From Vicingaceae bacterium (lineage in GTDB: Bacteria > Bacteroidota > Bacteroidia > Flavobacteriales_E > Vicingaceae), in assembly GCA_018402765.1 (NCBI GenBank), contig JAGYIE010000002.1, positions 496,001-560,000 on the forward strand: DNA of 64,000 nt. Reading direction: 5' to 3'. Position numbers and translations under genes: made by a program. The notes beneath the pieces were generated by a model that saw nothing but the letters and a program-made list of their open reading frames with translations, made no database searches and had not been told where the DNA came from. Positions 54,701 to 61,469 of this stretch are shown here, piece after piece (the stretch's first letter is position 1; every line of letters starts with the position of its first letter).

Positions 54701-55289
54701 ATTCACGAAGTTGCTGCGTATTTCCTTCAGCTTGAATAGGTATGTTGTCGTCACTAATGGCAGCCTTAATACTAATATCTTCCGTTAATTTACCTGACAG
54801 TTGTAAATCTAAGTTAGAGTTTACTGAAAGGTTTTGATTGTTTCCGAAGGCAATACCTCTTGAGATACTTCCACTTTTATTTAATCCTCCCAAGTCAAAT
54901 TCATTTCCTTTGTTCTCGTCAGGTCTGATGCTGTAGAAATTTGGTCTACCTGGATCCTCTAACTGAATGCTTGAAATGTTCTTATTCTGATAAACAGCAT
55001 TGAAATTAAAATCGATTATTCGATAAGAGGCGGTGACTGTTTTAGACAAAAGAGATGAGTCTAAAATGATAAGTTTTGCATTCACGTAATCAATTTTATA
55101 TTGACTACTATTTATTCTCTTAGTGTTGATAAACAGAATTTCGCTATTATTTACTAGCGGAAAGCTGTCTATTGTTAGCGTATCATTTACTATCTCAATG
55201 TCTTTTTCTACGAATGTAGATAGTCGCTGACCCACACCTTCAATGCATAGTAGAAGCAGAAATACAGAAAGAAGGCAGTAAATTTTCAA
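51795..55289 (-). CDS. Large outer-membrane beta-barrel protein of unknown function
   Basis: A 1164-residue protein with signal peptide (MKIYCLLSVFLLLLCIEGVG region) and C-terminal phenylalanine (QLRAFF), as in outer-membrane barrels. Residues about 20-130 form a beta domain. Family segments follow: LGGLNKSGSISRGIAFGNNQ, AAISDDNIPIQAEGNTQQL, ELTAGDFRMQRPNSYFMNFD, and DYNTGEITFTPNRLITKDSR. The rest (about 360-1164) is long amphipathic strands. The middle motif resembles parts of SprA-like or usher-like barrels, but I do not identify it as SprA. Export of a substrate is a guess. Confidence 0.82.
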   Translation of the reverse strand: MKIYCLLSVFLLLLCIEGVGQRLSTFVEKDIEIVNDTLTIDSFPLVNNSEILFINTKRINSSQYKIDYVNAKLIILDSSLLSKTVTASYRIIDFNFNAVYQNKNISSIQLEDPGRPNFYSIRPDENKGNEFDLGGLNKSGSISRGIAFGNNQNLSVNSNLDLQLSGKLTEDISIKAAISDDNIPIQAEGNTQQLREFDQVFIQLYNEQFELTAGDFRMQRPNSYFMNFDKKVQGGSIKARFFLDKEIDKKLENRAVLTSEFSAAVSRGKFARNVLGSTQPNGGIGTEGNQGPYRLRGAENETFIIILSGTEKIFLNGQLMKRGQDFDYIIDYNTGEITFTPNRLITKDSRIIAEFQYAERNYARSLIYTNQTFEKKNLSLRLNIYSEQDNKQQPLLQELSDADKLLLSQIGDSLNDALVSGLDTVDEFINDQVLYKQIDTLGYSDILVYSTNPDSAKYRVQFSEVNFGEGDYVRIQSAANGRVFKWVEPVAGVSQGNFIPFIQLISPKRTQMATFGATYKIRKTTTINVEGAVTKLDKNTFSSKDAADDDGYGFDIQLDHKSIIGGKEKNRTSFLGGFHYEQRGANFKPIERYRDVEFERDWNLTTLAINGTQQLGNAYTGLEFSNRGKLIYNLGFFLNEKNYQGVKHAFQGSYKNNGYTIKSNGSFLTTEGLSDSYFLRHYTTITKDIKQFIVGVYGDQEKALFRLDNNKISAASNDKLEWKAFIRTADTTTNSYEISYTQRFDYLPNDTRLDLANKAEDFSLLFLLAKDARSRLKGQATYRRLQLVDSSLSNLTPENTLIGRLEYDAKALKGFVSANTFYEISSGLENKREFSYLRVADGQGVYLWNDYNSNGIKELNEFEVAGENNVFQANYIRIFTPTNEYVKVYSNQFNQVLFIRPEVLLNDKKGVLALLSKFSNKTAYRAERKTSRNSDIYNPFATPIEDSTLVSVSSTISNTFYINRLGTKFGTDLFFQTNKSKSLLTNGVESRSSTNREIRSRYNASNTITVNNVIGWNQKSNTSELFSNRNYDIESFEIEPKISYQPGVSFRLSLIGSYSDKNNTLGVERAFSRTIGTEMQYSKAGKGTMTIDIRYISIDFNGGSNSALSFEILEGLQAGGNTTWSFNLQRNLSKVLQLSVNYSGRKSENISTIHTGGMQLRAFF

Positions 55290-55419
55290 GCGAAGATCCT
55301 TTGATAACCGTAAATAAACGGAAAATTAAGCTTTTTAGTGAGTCTCCTTTCTCTTTACTTTCTAGTCCAAAAATTAATGCAGAAATTCACACTATAAAAA
55401 TTAAAAGTTAACAAAAGAA

Positions 55420-56187
55420 ATGAAAAGAATAATTTCCTACAACGTAAATGGAATAAGAGCCGCAATGAAAAAAGGTTTGGTGGACTGGATGAATGCTTCA
55501 CGACCTGACGTAATGTGTTTTCAAGAAACCAAAGCAAATGCAGATCAAGTAGATTCTGCTGAATTTGAAGCTTTAGGTTACTCCACATACTGGTTCTCTG
55601 CTCAGAAGAAAGGGTATAGCGGAGTTGCAATTTTTTCTAAGGAAACACCTAAGCACGTTGAGTATGGAATGGGAATTGAGAAATATGATTTAGAAGGAAG
55701 AGTCATAAGGGCTGACTATAATGGGTATTCCATTATGAGTGTTTATATGCCATCCGGAAGTTCAGGTGATGATAGACAAGCATTTAAGATGGGATGGTTG
55801 GCCGATTTCCAAAAGTATATTGATGAATTAAAAGAATCTATTCCGAATTTAGTTATTTGTGGGGACTACAACATTTGCCATAAACCCATTGATATTCATA
55901 ATCCTACTAGAAATGGAAGTACTTCTGGGTTTTTACCTGAAGAGCGAGAATGGGTGTCACAATTCATTAATAGTGGATTTATTGACTCATTTCGAGCTTT
56001 TAATCAAGAGCCGCATAATTATTCATGGTGGACATATAGAGCAGGGGCTCGGGGCAAGAATTTAGGATGGCGTATCGATTATCACATGGTGAGTAATTCT
56101 CTAGAAGATAAAATGAAAAGAGCTGCTATTTTACCTGAAGCCAAACATTCAGATCACTGTCCTGTGTTATTGGAATTGAATTTTTAA
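55420..56187 (+). CDS. xth: Exodeoxyribonuclease III
   Basis: A 255-residue AP endonuclease and 3'-5' exonuclease of base-excision repair. Motifs run in order: RIISYNVNGIRAAMKKG (Asn metal ligand), CFQETKA (Glu), MSVYMPSG (catalytic Tyr), VICGDYNICH (Asp/Asn), WRIDYHMVS and the terminal KHSDHCPVLLELNF (His). Complete and of standard length. Divergent from the barrel gene. Confidence 0.96.
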   Translation: MKRIISYNVNGIRAAMKKGLVDWMNASRPDVMCFQETKANADQVDSAEFEALGYSTYWFSAQKKGYSGVAIFSKETPKHVEYGMGIEKYDLEGRVIRADYNGYSIMSVYMPSGSSGDDRQAFKMGWLADFQKYIDELKESIPNLVICGDYNICHKPIDIHNPTRNGSTSGFLPEEREWVSQFINSGFIDSFRAFNQEPHNYSWWTYRAGARGKNLGWRIDYHMVSNSLEDKMKRAAILPEAKHSDHCPVLLELNF

Positions 56188-56281
56188 AAGGTATTAAATA
56201 AAAGCTGTTTAAAACTATTTTTAGGCACAAAATCTGCTAGTAATAAAAGATGAATATTTGTATAGATATAATATAATAGCC

Positions 56282-57283
56282 ATGAATTGTAAAAAATTAC
56301 TGTTACCAATTGTTTTACTGAGCTTATTTACTGCTTGTGTTCCTGCTAAAAAGTATGAAGAGTTAGTTCAGAGAAGAGTAGCTTGTGAAGAGCAAAATGA
56401 CGTATTGAAAGAAAAAACGAGAGAGCTAGAAGAGCAAATGACCGAAGTTCAGTCGAAATTTGAAGACTATGACCGACGATTGAAAGGCTTGCAAGCTGAT
56501 ACTACTGTACAAGGAAAGTCACTTCGAACCCTCACAAAAAATTACGACAAACTAAATCAAACCTATGATTTGTTGTTGGACAAGAACAGAGAATTATTAG
56601 CTGGAAATGCTGCCGATAATAAGCGGTTATTTGGAAGTTTACAAAATGCGGAGGGTCGATTACAAGCTCAAAAAGATGCCCTTGATGAATTATCTGAGAG
56701 TTTGAAACAGAAGGAGCAAAACTTAGAAAAATTAACCAGTGATTTAGAAGATCGAGAGGCGAAAGTAGCTGAACTTCAAAAAATACTTAGTGATAAAGAT
56801 TCTACTGTTAATGCACTTAGAATGAAAGTTCAAGATGCATTATTAGGATTTGAAAATAATGGATTAACCATTGAGAAAAGAAATGGGAAAGTATATGTTT
56901 CGTTAGATGAAAGTTTATTATATCAATCTGGAAGTTACAGTATTGATCTTAAAGGGCAGGAAGTATTGAAGAAATTGGCAGTTGTACTAGAGCAGAATTT
57001 AGATATTAATATTCTTGTGGAAGGACACACAGACAACGTGCCTTTAAAAAGCTCTGGACCAATAGCTGATAATTGGGATTTAAGTGTAAGAAGAGCAACT
57101 GCCGTTGTGAAAATTATTGTCGACAATAGTAAAGTTGACCCAAGTAGACTTACTGCAGCAGGTAGAGGGGAGTATGTTCCAATTGCATCGAATAAAACAA
57201 AAGAAGGAAGAACACAAAATAGAAGAACTGAAATTATTTTGTCTCCAAAGTTAGATGAACTATTAGAAATTTTAGGAGAATAG
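56282..57283 (+). CDS. OmpA-family lipoprotein with coiled-coil stalk
   Basis: A 333-residue lipoprotein. The start at ATG 56282 puts lipobox FTAC (Cys19) in place; an ATG eight codons earlier would spoil the signal. Residues about 25-190 are a coiled coil with heptads (LQKILSDKDSTVNALRMKVQ). The C-terminal OmpA domain (about 205-330) has VEGHTDNVPLKSS, SVRRATAVVKI and GRTQNRRTEIIL, including the Asp and Arg that bind diaminopimelate. It would tie the outer membrane to peptidoglycan. A perfect terminator follows. Confidence 0.92.
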   Translation: MNCKKLLLPIVLLSLFTACVPAKKYEELVQRRVACEEQNDVLKEKTRELEEQMTEVQSKFEDYDRRLKGLQADTTVQGKSLRTLTKNYDKLNQTYDLLLDKNRELLAGNAADNKRLFGSLQNAEGRLQAQKDALDELSESLKQKEQNLEKLTSDLEDREAKVAELQKILSDKDSTVNALRMKVQDALLGFENNGLTIEKRNGKVYVSLDESLLYQSGSYSIDLKGQEVLKKLAVVLEQNLDINILVEGHTDNVPLKSSGPIADNWDLSVRRATAVVKIIVDNSKVDPSRLTAAGRGEYVPIASNKTKEGRTQNRRTEIILSPKLDELLEILGE

Positions 57284-57308
57284 ATAAGTATTACATATAT
57301 TATTAATT

Positions 57309-57337
57309 AAAGCAGCTCAATTGAGCTGCTTTTTTTG
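57309..57337 (+). terminator. Terminator of the OmpA-type lipoprotein gene
   Basis: AAAGCAGCTC (57309-57318) pairs perfectly with GAGCTGCTTT (57323-57332) around AATT and is followed by a further run of T's. It starts 26 bp after the stop. Confidence 0.93.
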
Positions 57338-57360
57338 TTTTATTAATTTTCATTTAACAG

Positions 57361-57388
57361 TTGGTAGATAACATAAAACCTATATTTG
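57361..57388 (+). promoter_or_regulatory. Promoter implying a leaderless lipoprotein mRNA
   Basis: TTG (57361-57363), a 17-bp spacer and TATATTTG (57381-57388) match TTG-N17-23-TAnnTTTG fully. The element ends 5 bp before the ATG at 57394, so transcription would start at or within a few bases of the start codon. This also rules out a TTG translation start at 57361. Confidence 0.65.
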
Positions 57389-57393
57389 ATTAC

Positions 57394-58101
57394 ATGAAGT
57401 TGCTCTATTTAATATGCTTAGCTTTTGTGGCTGTTCTCTATTCAGGTTGTTTAGACCAAGAGGAAGATGGTTATTTACTAGATTTAGGAACTTATACTAT
57501 TGAGGGAGAGTTTTTAAAAAATTGTGAGGGAGATCCTATGAGCAATACATCATTAAGACTCCTTGTTCGAAGATCGAATGAAATATTGATTGGCAATAAT
57601 TCTGAAATACTTGCAACTGGAGTTACTGATCAGTTCGGAAAGTTTAGTATGTCATATACGGATTCAAGAAGGTATTCTAACTCTTCGGCTTATCAACTAT
57701 GGATACAGAAGTTAGATGAAAACAATACGTATACTATAAGTTCAATTCCTCTAACCCCTTACAAGAACAGTAAAGTAAACTTAATCGATGAGTTTGGCAG
57801 TAAAGTGTTGTTTTTAATAACAGGGGCAAACAATTTAACGAGTAATGATACATTAATTTTGATGCACTATTATGAAAGAATAAATGTTTTAGGCCCGTTT
57901 TATGAAGGTAGGGTTGTGGATAGCATAAACAATAAAAATTTTACAGGAGTTTCTAGTCTTACTTGGGCAATAGGGGATACTAACTTCCTAACAGGGAATA
58001 GATATAGTCGTCATCCCGGAAATTATGGGAGCATCCAATATAGTGTTGATTACTGTTCCTCAGATACTGTTTATATTGATTTAAGTAACACATTAAAGTA
58101 A
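57394..58101 (+). CDS. Lipoprotein with surface-export-like acidic motif
   Basis: A 235-residue lipoprotein, lipobox YSGC (Cys19), followed at once by LDQEEDG. Acidic residues right after the Cys are the lipoprotein export signal that sends lipoproteins to the cell surface in Flavobacterium and Capnocytophaga, so surface exposure is likely (inference). The remainder is beta-rich (TIEGEFLKNCEGDPMSNTSL), resembling a carboxypeptidase-regulatory-like fold. Start ATG 57394 fits both signal peptide and promoter. One-base overlap (TAATG) with the next lipoprotein gene. No function known. Confidence 0.8.
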   Translation: MKLLYLICLAFVAVLYSGCLDQEEDGYLLDLGTYTIEGEFLKNCEGDPMSNTSLRLLVRRSNEILIGNNSEILATGVTDQFGKFSMSYTDSRRYSNSSAYQLWIQKLDENNTYTISSIPLTPYKNSKVNLIDEFGSKVLFLITGANNLTSNDTLILMHYYERINVLGPFYEGRVVDSINNKNFTGVSSLTWAIGDTNFLTGNRYSRHPGNYGSIQYSVDYCSSDTVYIDLSNTLK

Positions 58102-58886
58102 TGAAACAACTACTTTTTATCTTAACAGGCGCAGTGATTTTTACCTCCTGTAATCTTTATAAACCGGCTTTAATAAATACCCCACTATTAGAGACACAGT
58201 CCGATGGAAATGCATCTGTTAGCTTAGGAAGAACTTTTGGAGTTCAAGCATCATATAGTCCATTAAAGAATATTGGAGTAATGGTTAATTATTCTAATGC
58301 ACTTCCCGTGTATGAGTACCAAAATGTAATTGATGAGCCCGAGAAAGTACTTATCAATACATATGCTAATCAACAGTATGAATTTGGATTAGGCTACTAT
58401 AAACGATTAACTGAACAATATTATTTTGAGCTTTACGTAGGCTATAGCGCTGGGGAGTCAGGTGTTGTCGAAAACAACTATTTTATTGCACGTTATGACA
58501 CTGATTTTAACCTTGCTTTTGAAGTAATGCACGAGGGTTGGTTTTTACAACCAACGTTTTCAGTCATACCTGAAAAAAATATAGAACTTGCATTCTCGGC
58601 AAAACTTGCTAATATCCAGTTTTATAACTTCAATCCAAGTCCCTTTTTTGATGTGCCCCCCAACTTTTTTACTAATTCTTCAATTTTGTCACTCCAGCCC
58701 ACTATGACCTTTGTTTTTAAACAGAATTGGTACAGAGGATTTTTTCAATGCGGGTTCTTTTTTTCAGAATACAGTCGATTTTATAGATCAAGATGGATGA
58801 ATGCTTCATTTGGCATTGGGCTAAACATTAATCAGTTAAAACAAACGATAAACGAGAATCGAAACTCTTCTGACGATTACCGCTGA
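58101..58886 (+). CDS. Lipoprotein, probably a small outer-membrane beta-barrel
   Basis: A 261-residue protein with lipobox FTSC (Cys17). Repeated aromatic-rich amphipathic strands (QYEFGLGYYKRLTEQYYFEL; WFLQPTFSVIPEKNIELAF; WYRGFFQCGFFFSEYSRFY) suggest a barrel of 8-12 strands. Translationally coupled to the preceding lipoprotein through TAATG, so the two may form one complex. No family recognised. Convergent with the SDR gene, 3 bp apart. Confidence 0.75.
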   Translation: MKQLLFILTGAVIFTSCNLYKPALINTPLLETQSDGNASVSLGRTFGVQASYSPLKNIGVMVNYSNALPVYEYQNVIDEPEKVLINTYANQQYEFGLGYYKRLTEQYYFELYVGYSAGESGVVENNYFIARYDTDFNLAFEVMHEGWFLQPTFSVIPEKNIELAFSAKLANIQFYNFNPSPFFDVPPNFFTNSSILSLQPTMTFVFKQNWYRGFFQCGFFFSEYSRFYRSRWMNASFGIGLNINQLKQTINENRNSSDDYR

Positions 58887-58889
58887 TTA

Positions 58890-59678
58890 TTACAAACTAC
58901 CTGTTCTACCGCCATCTACCGGAATATTAATTCCATTAATATAACTAGCGGCAGGTGATGCTAAAAATGCTGCTGCATTGGCTACTTCTTCCGGTTGAGC
59001 TACTCTATTCATTGGCACTTGAGCCTCCATCCCTTTCATAACATCGGCCTCAGCTTTTCCTGTTTTTGAAGCTTTATTACTTACTATCTGGCTTAGTCGT
59101 TCTGTGGCTGTAGCCCCCGGCAATACATTATTAACAGTAATACCATATTTGCCCAATTCATTTGCCATTGTTTTAGACCAATTTCCTACTGCTCCCCTAA
59201 CTGTATTTGATACGCCTAAACCTGTTAAGGGAATTTTTACAGAAGTAGATATAATATTTATGATTCTGCCATAGCCTGAATCTATCATTCCTTTTTTTAC
59301 TGCCGTTGCTAAAATATGATTATTGATAAGGTGCATCGAAAATGCAGCTTCAAACTCATCCGTGGTAGAATTTTCAATTGGTCCTGCAGGAGGTCCACCT
59401 GTATTATTAATTAGAATATTTACTGTTTTTCCTCCTGCTAAATAGTTTTTAATGGCTTGCTTTACTTGGTTGGTTTGGCTAAAGTCGGCAACAATATACT
59501 CATGTGCCTGACTTGATTCTGAAGGCAACTCTGAAAGCACAGCTTTTAGTTTTTCTTCATTTCGAGCTAAAAGTGTTATGCTAGCGCCCATGCTGGCCAA
59601 TTCCATAGCAATTGCTTTACCAATTCCTGCAGTACTTCCGCTAACTAATGCTCTTCTATTGGTTAAATCTAAATTCAT
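58890..59678 (-). CDS. SDR-family oxidoreductase with altered YxxxK site
   Basis: A 262-residue short-chain dehydrogenase/reductase-fold protein. The cofactor motif is SGSTAGIGKAIAMELASMGA (residues 13-32), with NNTGGP downstream. The serine of the active site is present (INIISTSVKI), but the position of the catalytic Tyr-x-x-x-Lys reads SNTVR in GLGVSNTVRGAVGNW: Tyr is replaced by Ser and Lys by Arg. The C-terminus (GINIPVDGGRTGSL) is standard. This SN-type subgroup exists, but its reaction is not settled. It sits beside and divergent from HAAO and ACMSD, so it may use a kynurenine-pathway intermediate. Confidence 0.9.
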   Translation of the reverse strand: MNLDLTNRRALVSGSTAGIGKAIAMELASMGASITLLARNEEKLKAVLSELPSESSQAHEYIVADFSQTNQVKQAIKNYLAGGKTVNILINNTGGPPAGPIENSTTDEFEAAFSMHLINNHILATAVKKGMIDSGYGRIINIISTSVKIPLTGLGVSNTVRGAVGNWSKTMANELGKYGITVNNVLPGATATERLSQIVSNKASKTGKAEADVMKGMEAQVPMNRVAQPEEVANAAAFLASPAASYINGINIPVDGGRTGSL

Positions 59679-59739
59679 CTACGTCTATTTTGTTCTGCTA
59701 AATTAGCTAATCCAAATAGCATTCTCAAAAGTTGTTGGC

Positions 59740-59747
59740 TAGCTTTG
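59740..59747 (+). promoter_or_regulatory. Candidate -7 element of the HAAO gene
   Basis: TAGCTTTG fits TAnnTTTG and ends 52 bp before the ATG at 59800, in the gap between the divergent SDR and HAAO genes. No TTG at -33 spacing. Confidence 0.35.
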
Positions 59748-59799
59748 TGGCATCATTAAAAACTTATTACCTTAGAACACTCATTTAAAATTACGAATC

Positions 59800-60324
59800 A
59801 TGGCGATTAGACGACCTTTTAATTTTCAAAAATGGATAGACGAACACCGTCATTTATTAAAGCCTCCCGTTGGCAATAAGCTAGTGTATGAGGATGCAGA
59901 ATTTATTGTAATGGTAGTAGGTGGGCCTAATGCACGTAAAGATTATCACTGGGAAGAGGGAGAAGAGTTTTTTTACCAATTGGAAGGTGATATAATTGTT
60001 AAAATTCAAGAAGATGGTAAGGCAGTAGAAGTTCCCATTAAAGAAGGAGAGATTTTCTTATTGCCTGCACGTGTGCCTCACTCACCAATTCGATCGGAAG
60101 GTTCTATTGGCTTAGTAATAGAGCGGAAGCGAATTAATGGAGAGAGAGATGGATTGCTTTGGTTTTGCGACAATTGCAATAACAAATTATTTGATGAATA
60201 CTTTGTGTTAAAAAGTATCGAAAAAGATTTTATGCCGGTATTTCGTAAGTTTTATGGATCAGAAGAATTAAGAACCTGCAAAGAATGTGGGACAGTAATG
60301 GAAGTAGACGAAAGGTTCGTATAA
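59800..60324 (+). CDS. nbaC: 3-hydroxyanthranilate 3,4-dioxygenase
   Basis: A 174-residue cupin that opens the ring of 3-hydroxyanthranilate to give aminocarboxymuconate semialdehyde. Iron ligands are His50, Glu56 (YHWEEGEEF) and His94 (RVPHSP), with substrate-binding Arg46, Arg98 and Glu109, one position lower than in the well-studied Cupriavidus enzyme. The C-terminus has a rubredoxin-like CDNC ... CKEC site, as in bacterial forms. Four bases before the ACMSD gene. Confidence 0.95.
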   Translation: MAIRRPFNFQKWIDEHRHLLKPPVGNKLVYEDAEFIVMVVGGPNARKDYHWEEGEEFFYQLEGDIIVKIQEDGKAVEVPIKEGEIFLLPARVPHSPIRSEGSIGLVIERKRINGERDGLLWFCDNCNNKLFDEYFVLKSIEKDFMPVFRKFYGSEELRTCKECGTVMEVDERFV

Positions 60325-60327
60325 GTT

Positions 60328-61344
60328 ATGGCAAAATTGCTTACAATAGATATTCACACACATATTTTACCTAAAAATATTCCCAATTTTCGTGAGAAGT
60401 TTGGATACGGAGGGTTTATTCATTTAGATCATCATAAGCCTTGTTGTGCCCGTATGATGATGGACAATAAATTTTTTAGAGAAATTGAAGACAATTGCTG
60501 GTCGGCAGAAGCCAGAATTAAAGAATGTGGACACCAGCATGTAGATGTTCAGGTATTGTCCACAATTCCTGTTATGTTCAGCTATTGGGCAAAGCCTTAT
60601 GATTGCCTAGAAGTAGCAAAGTTTTTAAATGATCACATTGCCGACATTGTGGCTAGATACCCAAAACGGTTTATCGGATTGGGCACTGTTCCTATGCAGG
60701 ATGCTGAATTAGCAATTGAAGAATTAAAACGATGCAAGGAAATTGGCTTAAAAGGAATTCAAATTGGAAGTCATGTAAATGATTGGAATTTAAGTTCGCC
60801 AAAACTGTTTCCTATTTTTGAGGCCGCTCAGGATTTAGACATGTCAATTTTTGTGCACCCATGGGATATGATGGGTAAGGAAAAAATGGAGCGCTACTGG
60901 TTGCCATGGTTAGTTGGTATGCCTGCTGAAACTTCACTAGCTATTTGCTCGATGATTTTTGGAGGAGTATTTGAGAAATTGCCAAAACTTAAAGTTGCTT
61001 TCGCTCATGGTGGTGGGTCATTCCCAGCAACTATTGGAAGAGTAGAACATGGATTTAATGTACGTCCAGATTTATGTGCTATCGATAACAATGTAAACCC
61101 TCGTGATTACTTAGGTAAATTTTACATTGATTCATTAGTTCACGACCCAAATGCATTAGATTTTGTGATTAAAACAATGGGAGAAGATTTTGTCGCTTTG
61201 GGCACAGATTATCCGTTTCCTTTAGGAGAATTAGAACCTGGAAAATTGATAAAGAGCATGCCTTATTCCGACAAACTAAAAGGTAAGTTACTAGCCAACA
61301 ATGCATTAAATTGGTTAGGGATGAATAAAAGTCAATTTATGTAA
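60328..61344 (+). CDS. nbaD: Aminocarboxymuconate-semialdehyde decarboxylase
   Basis: A 338-residue amidohydrolase-fold zinc enzyme that decarboxylates the HAAO product, steering tryptophan/kynurenine carbon to 2-aminomuconate and catabolism rather than NAD. Metal ligands are DIHTHILPKN (His10, His12), the SIFVHPWDM His, HGGGSFP, and GTDYPFPLG (Asp). Full length. Coupled to HAAO with a 3-bp gap. Confidence 0.93.
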   Translation: MAKLLTIDIHTHILPKNIPNFREKFGYGGFIHLDHHKPCCARMMMDNKFFREIEDNCWSAEARIKECGHQHVDVQVLSTIPVMFSYWAKPYDCLEVAKFLNDHIADIVARYPKRFIGLGTVPMQDAELAIEELKRCKEIGLKGIQIGSHVNDWNLSSPKLFPIFEAAQDLDMSIFVHPWDMMGKEKMERYWLPWLVGMPAETSLAICSMIFGGVFEKLPKLKVAFAHGGGSFPATIGRVEHGFNVRPDLCAIDNNVNPRDYLGKFYIDSLVHDPNALDFVIKTMGEDFVALGTDYPFPLGELEPGKLIKSMPYSDKLKGKLLANNALNWLGMNKSQFM

Positions 61345-61352
61345 AAAATAAT

Positions 61353-61384
61353 GAACCGCTAATGAGAAATGGTAGCGGGTTTTT
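61353..61384 (+). terminator. Weak terminator after the ACMSD gene
   Basis: AACCGCTA (about 61354-61361) pairs with TAGCGGGTT (61373-61381) with one bulged base and an 11-nt loop, then TTTTTAATTT. Confidence 0.55.
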
Positions 61385-61469
61385 AATTTCAACCTACAGG
61401 ATTCTTTAAGATAGGATTTAATCCTAAATTTACACTTCATATTTTTTAAGGTGCTTAAAAGCAATTTTA

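Noticed and set aside
57361-57393. TTG start giving 11 extra residues to the lipoprotein at 57394
   Set aside because: The extra residues spoil the lipoprotein signal and the TTG is the -33 element of a full promoter match.
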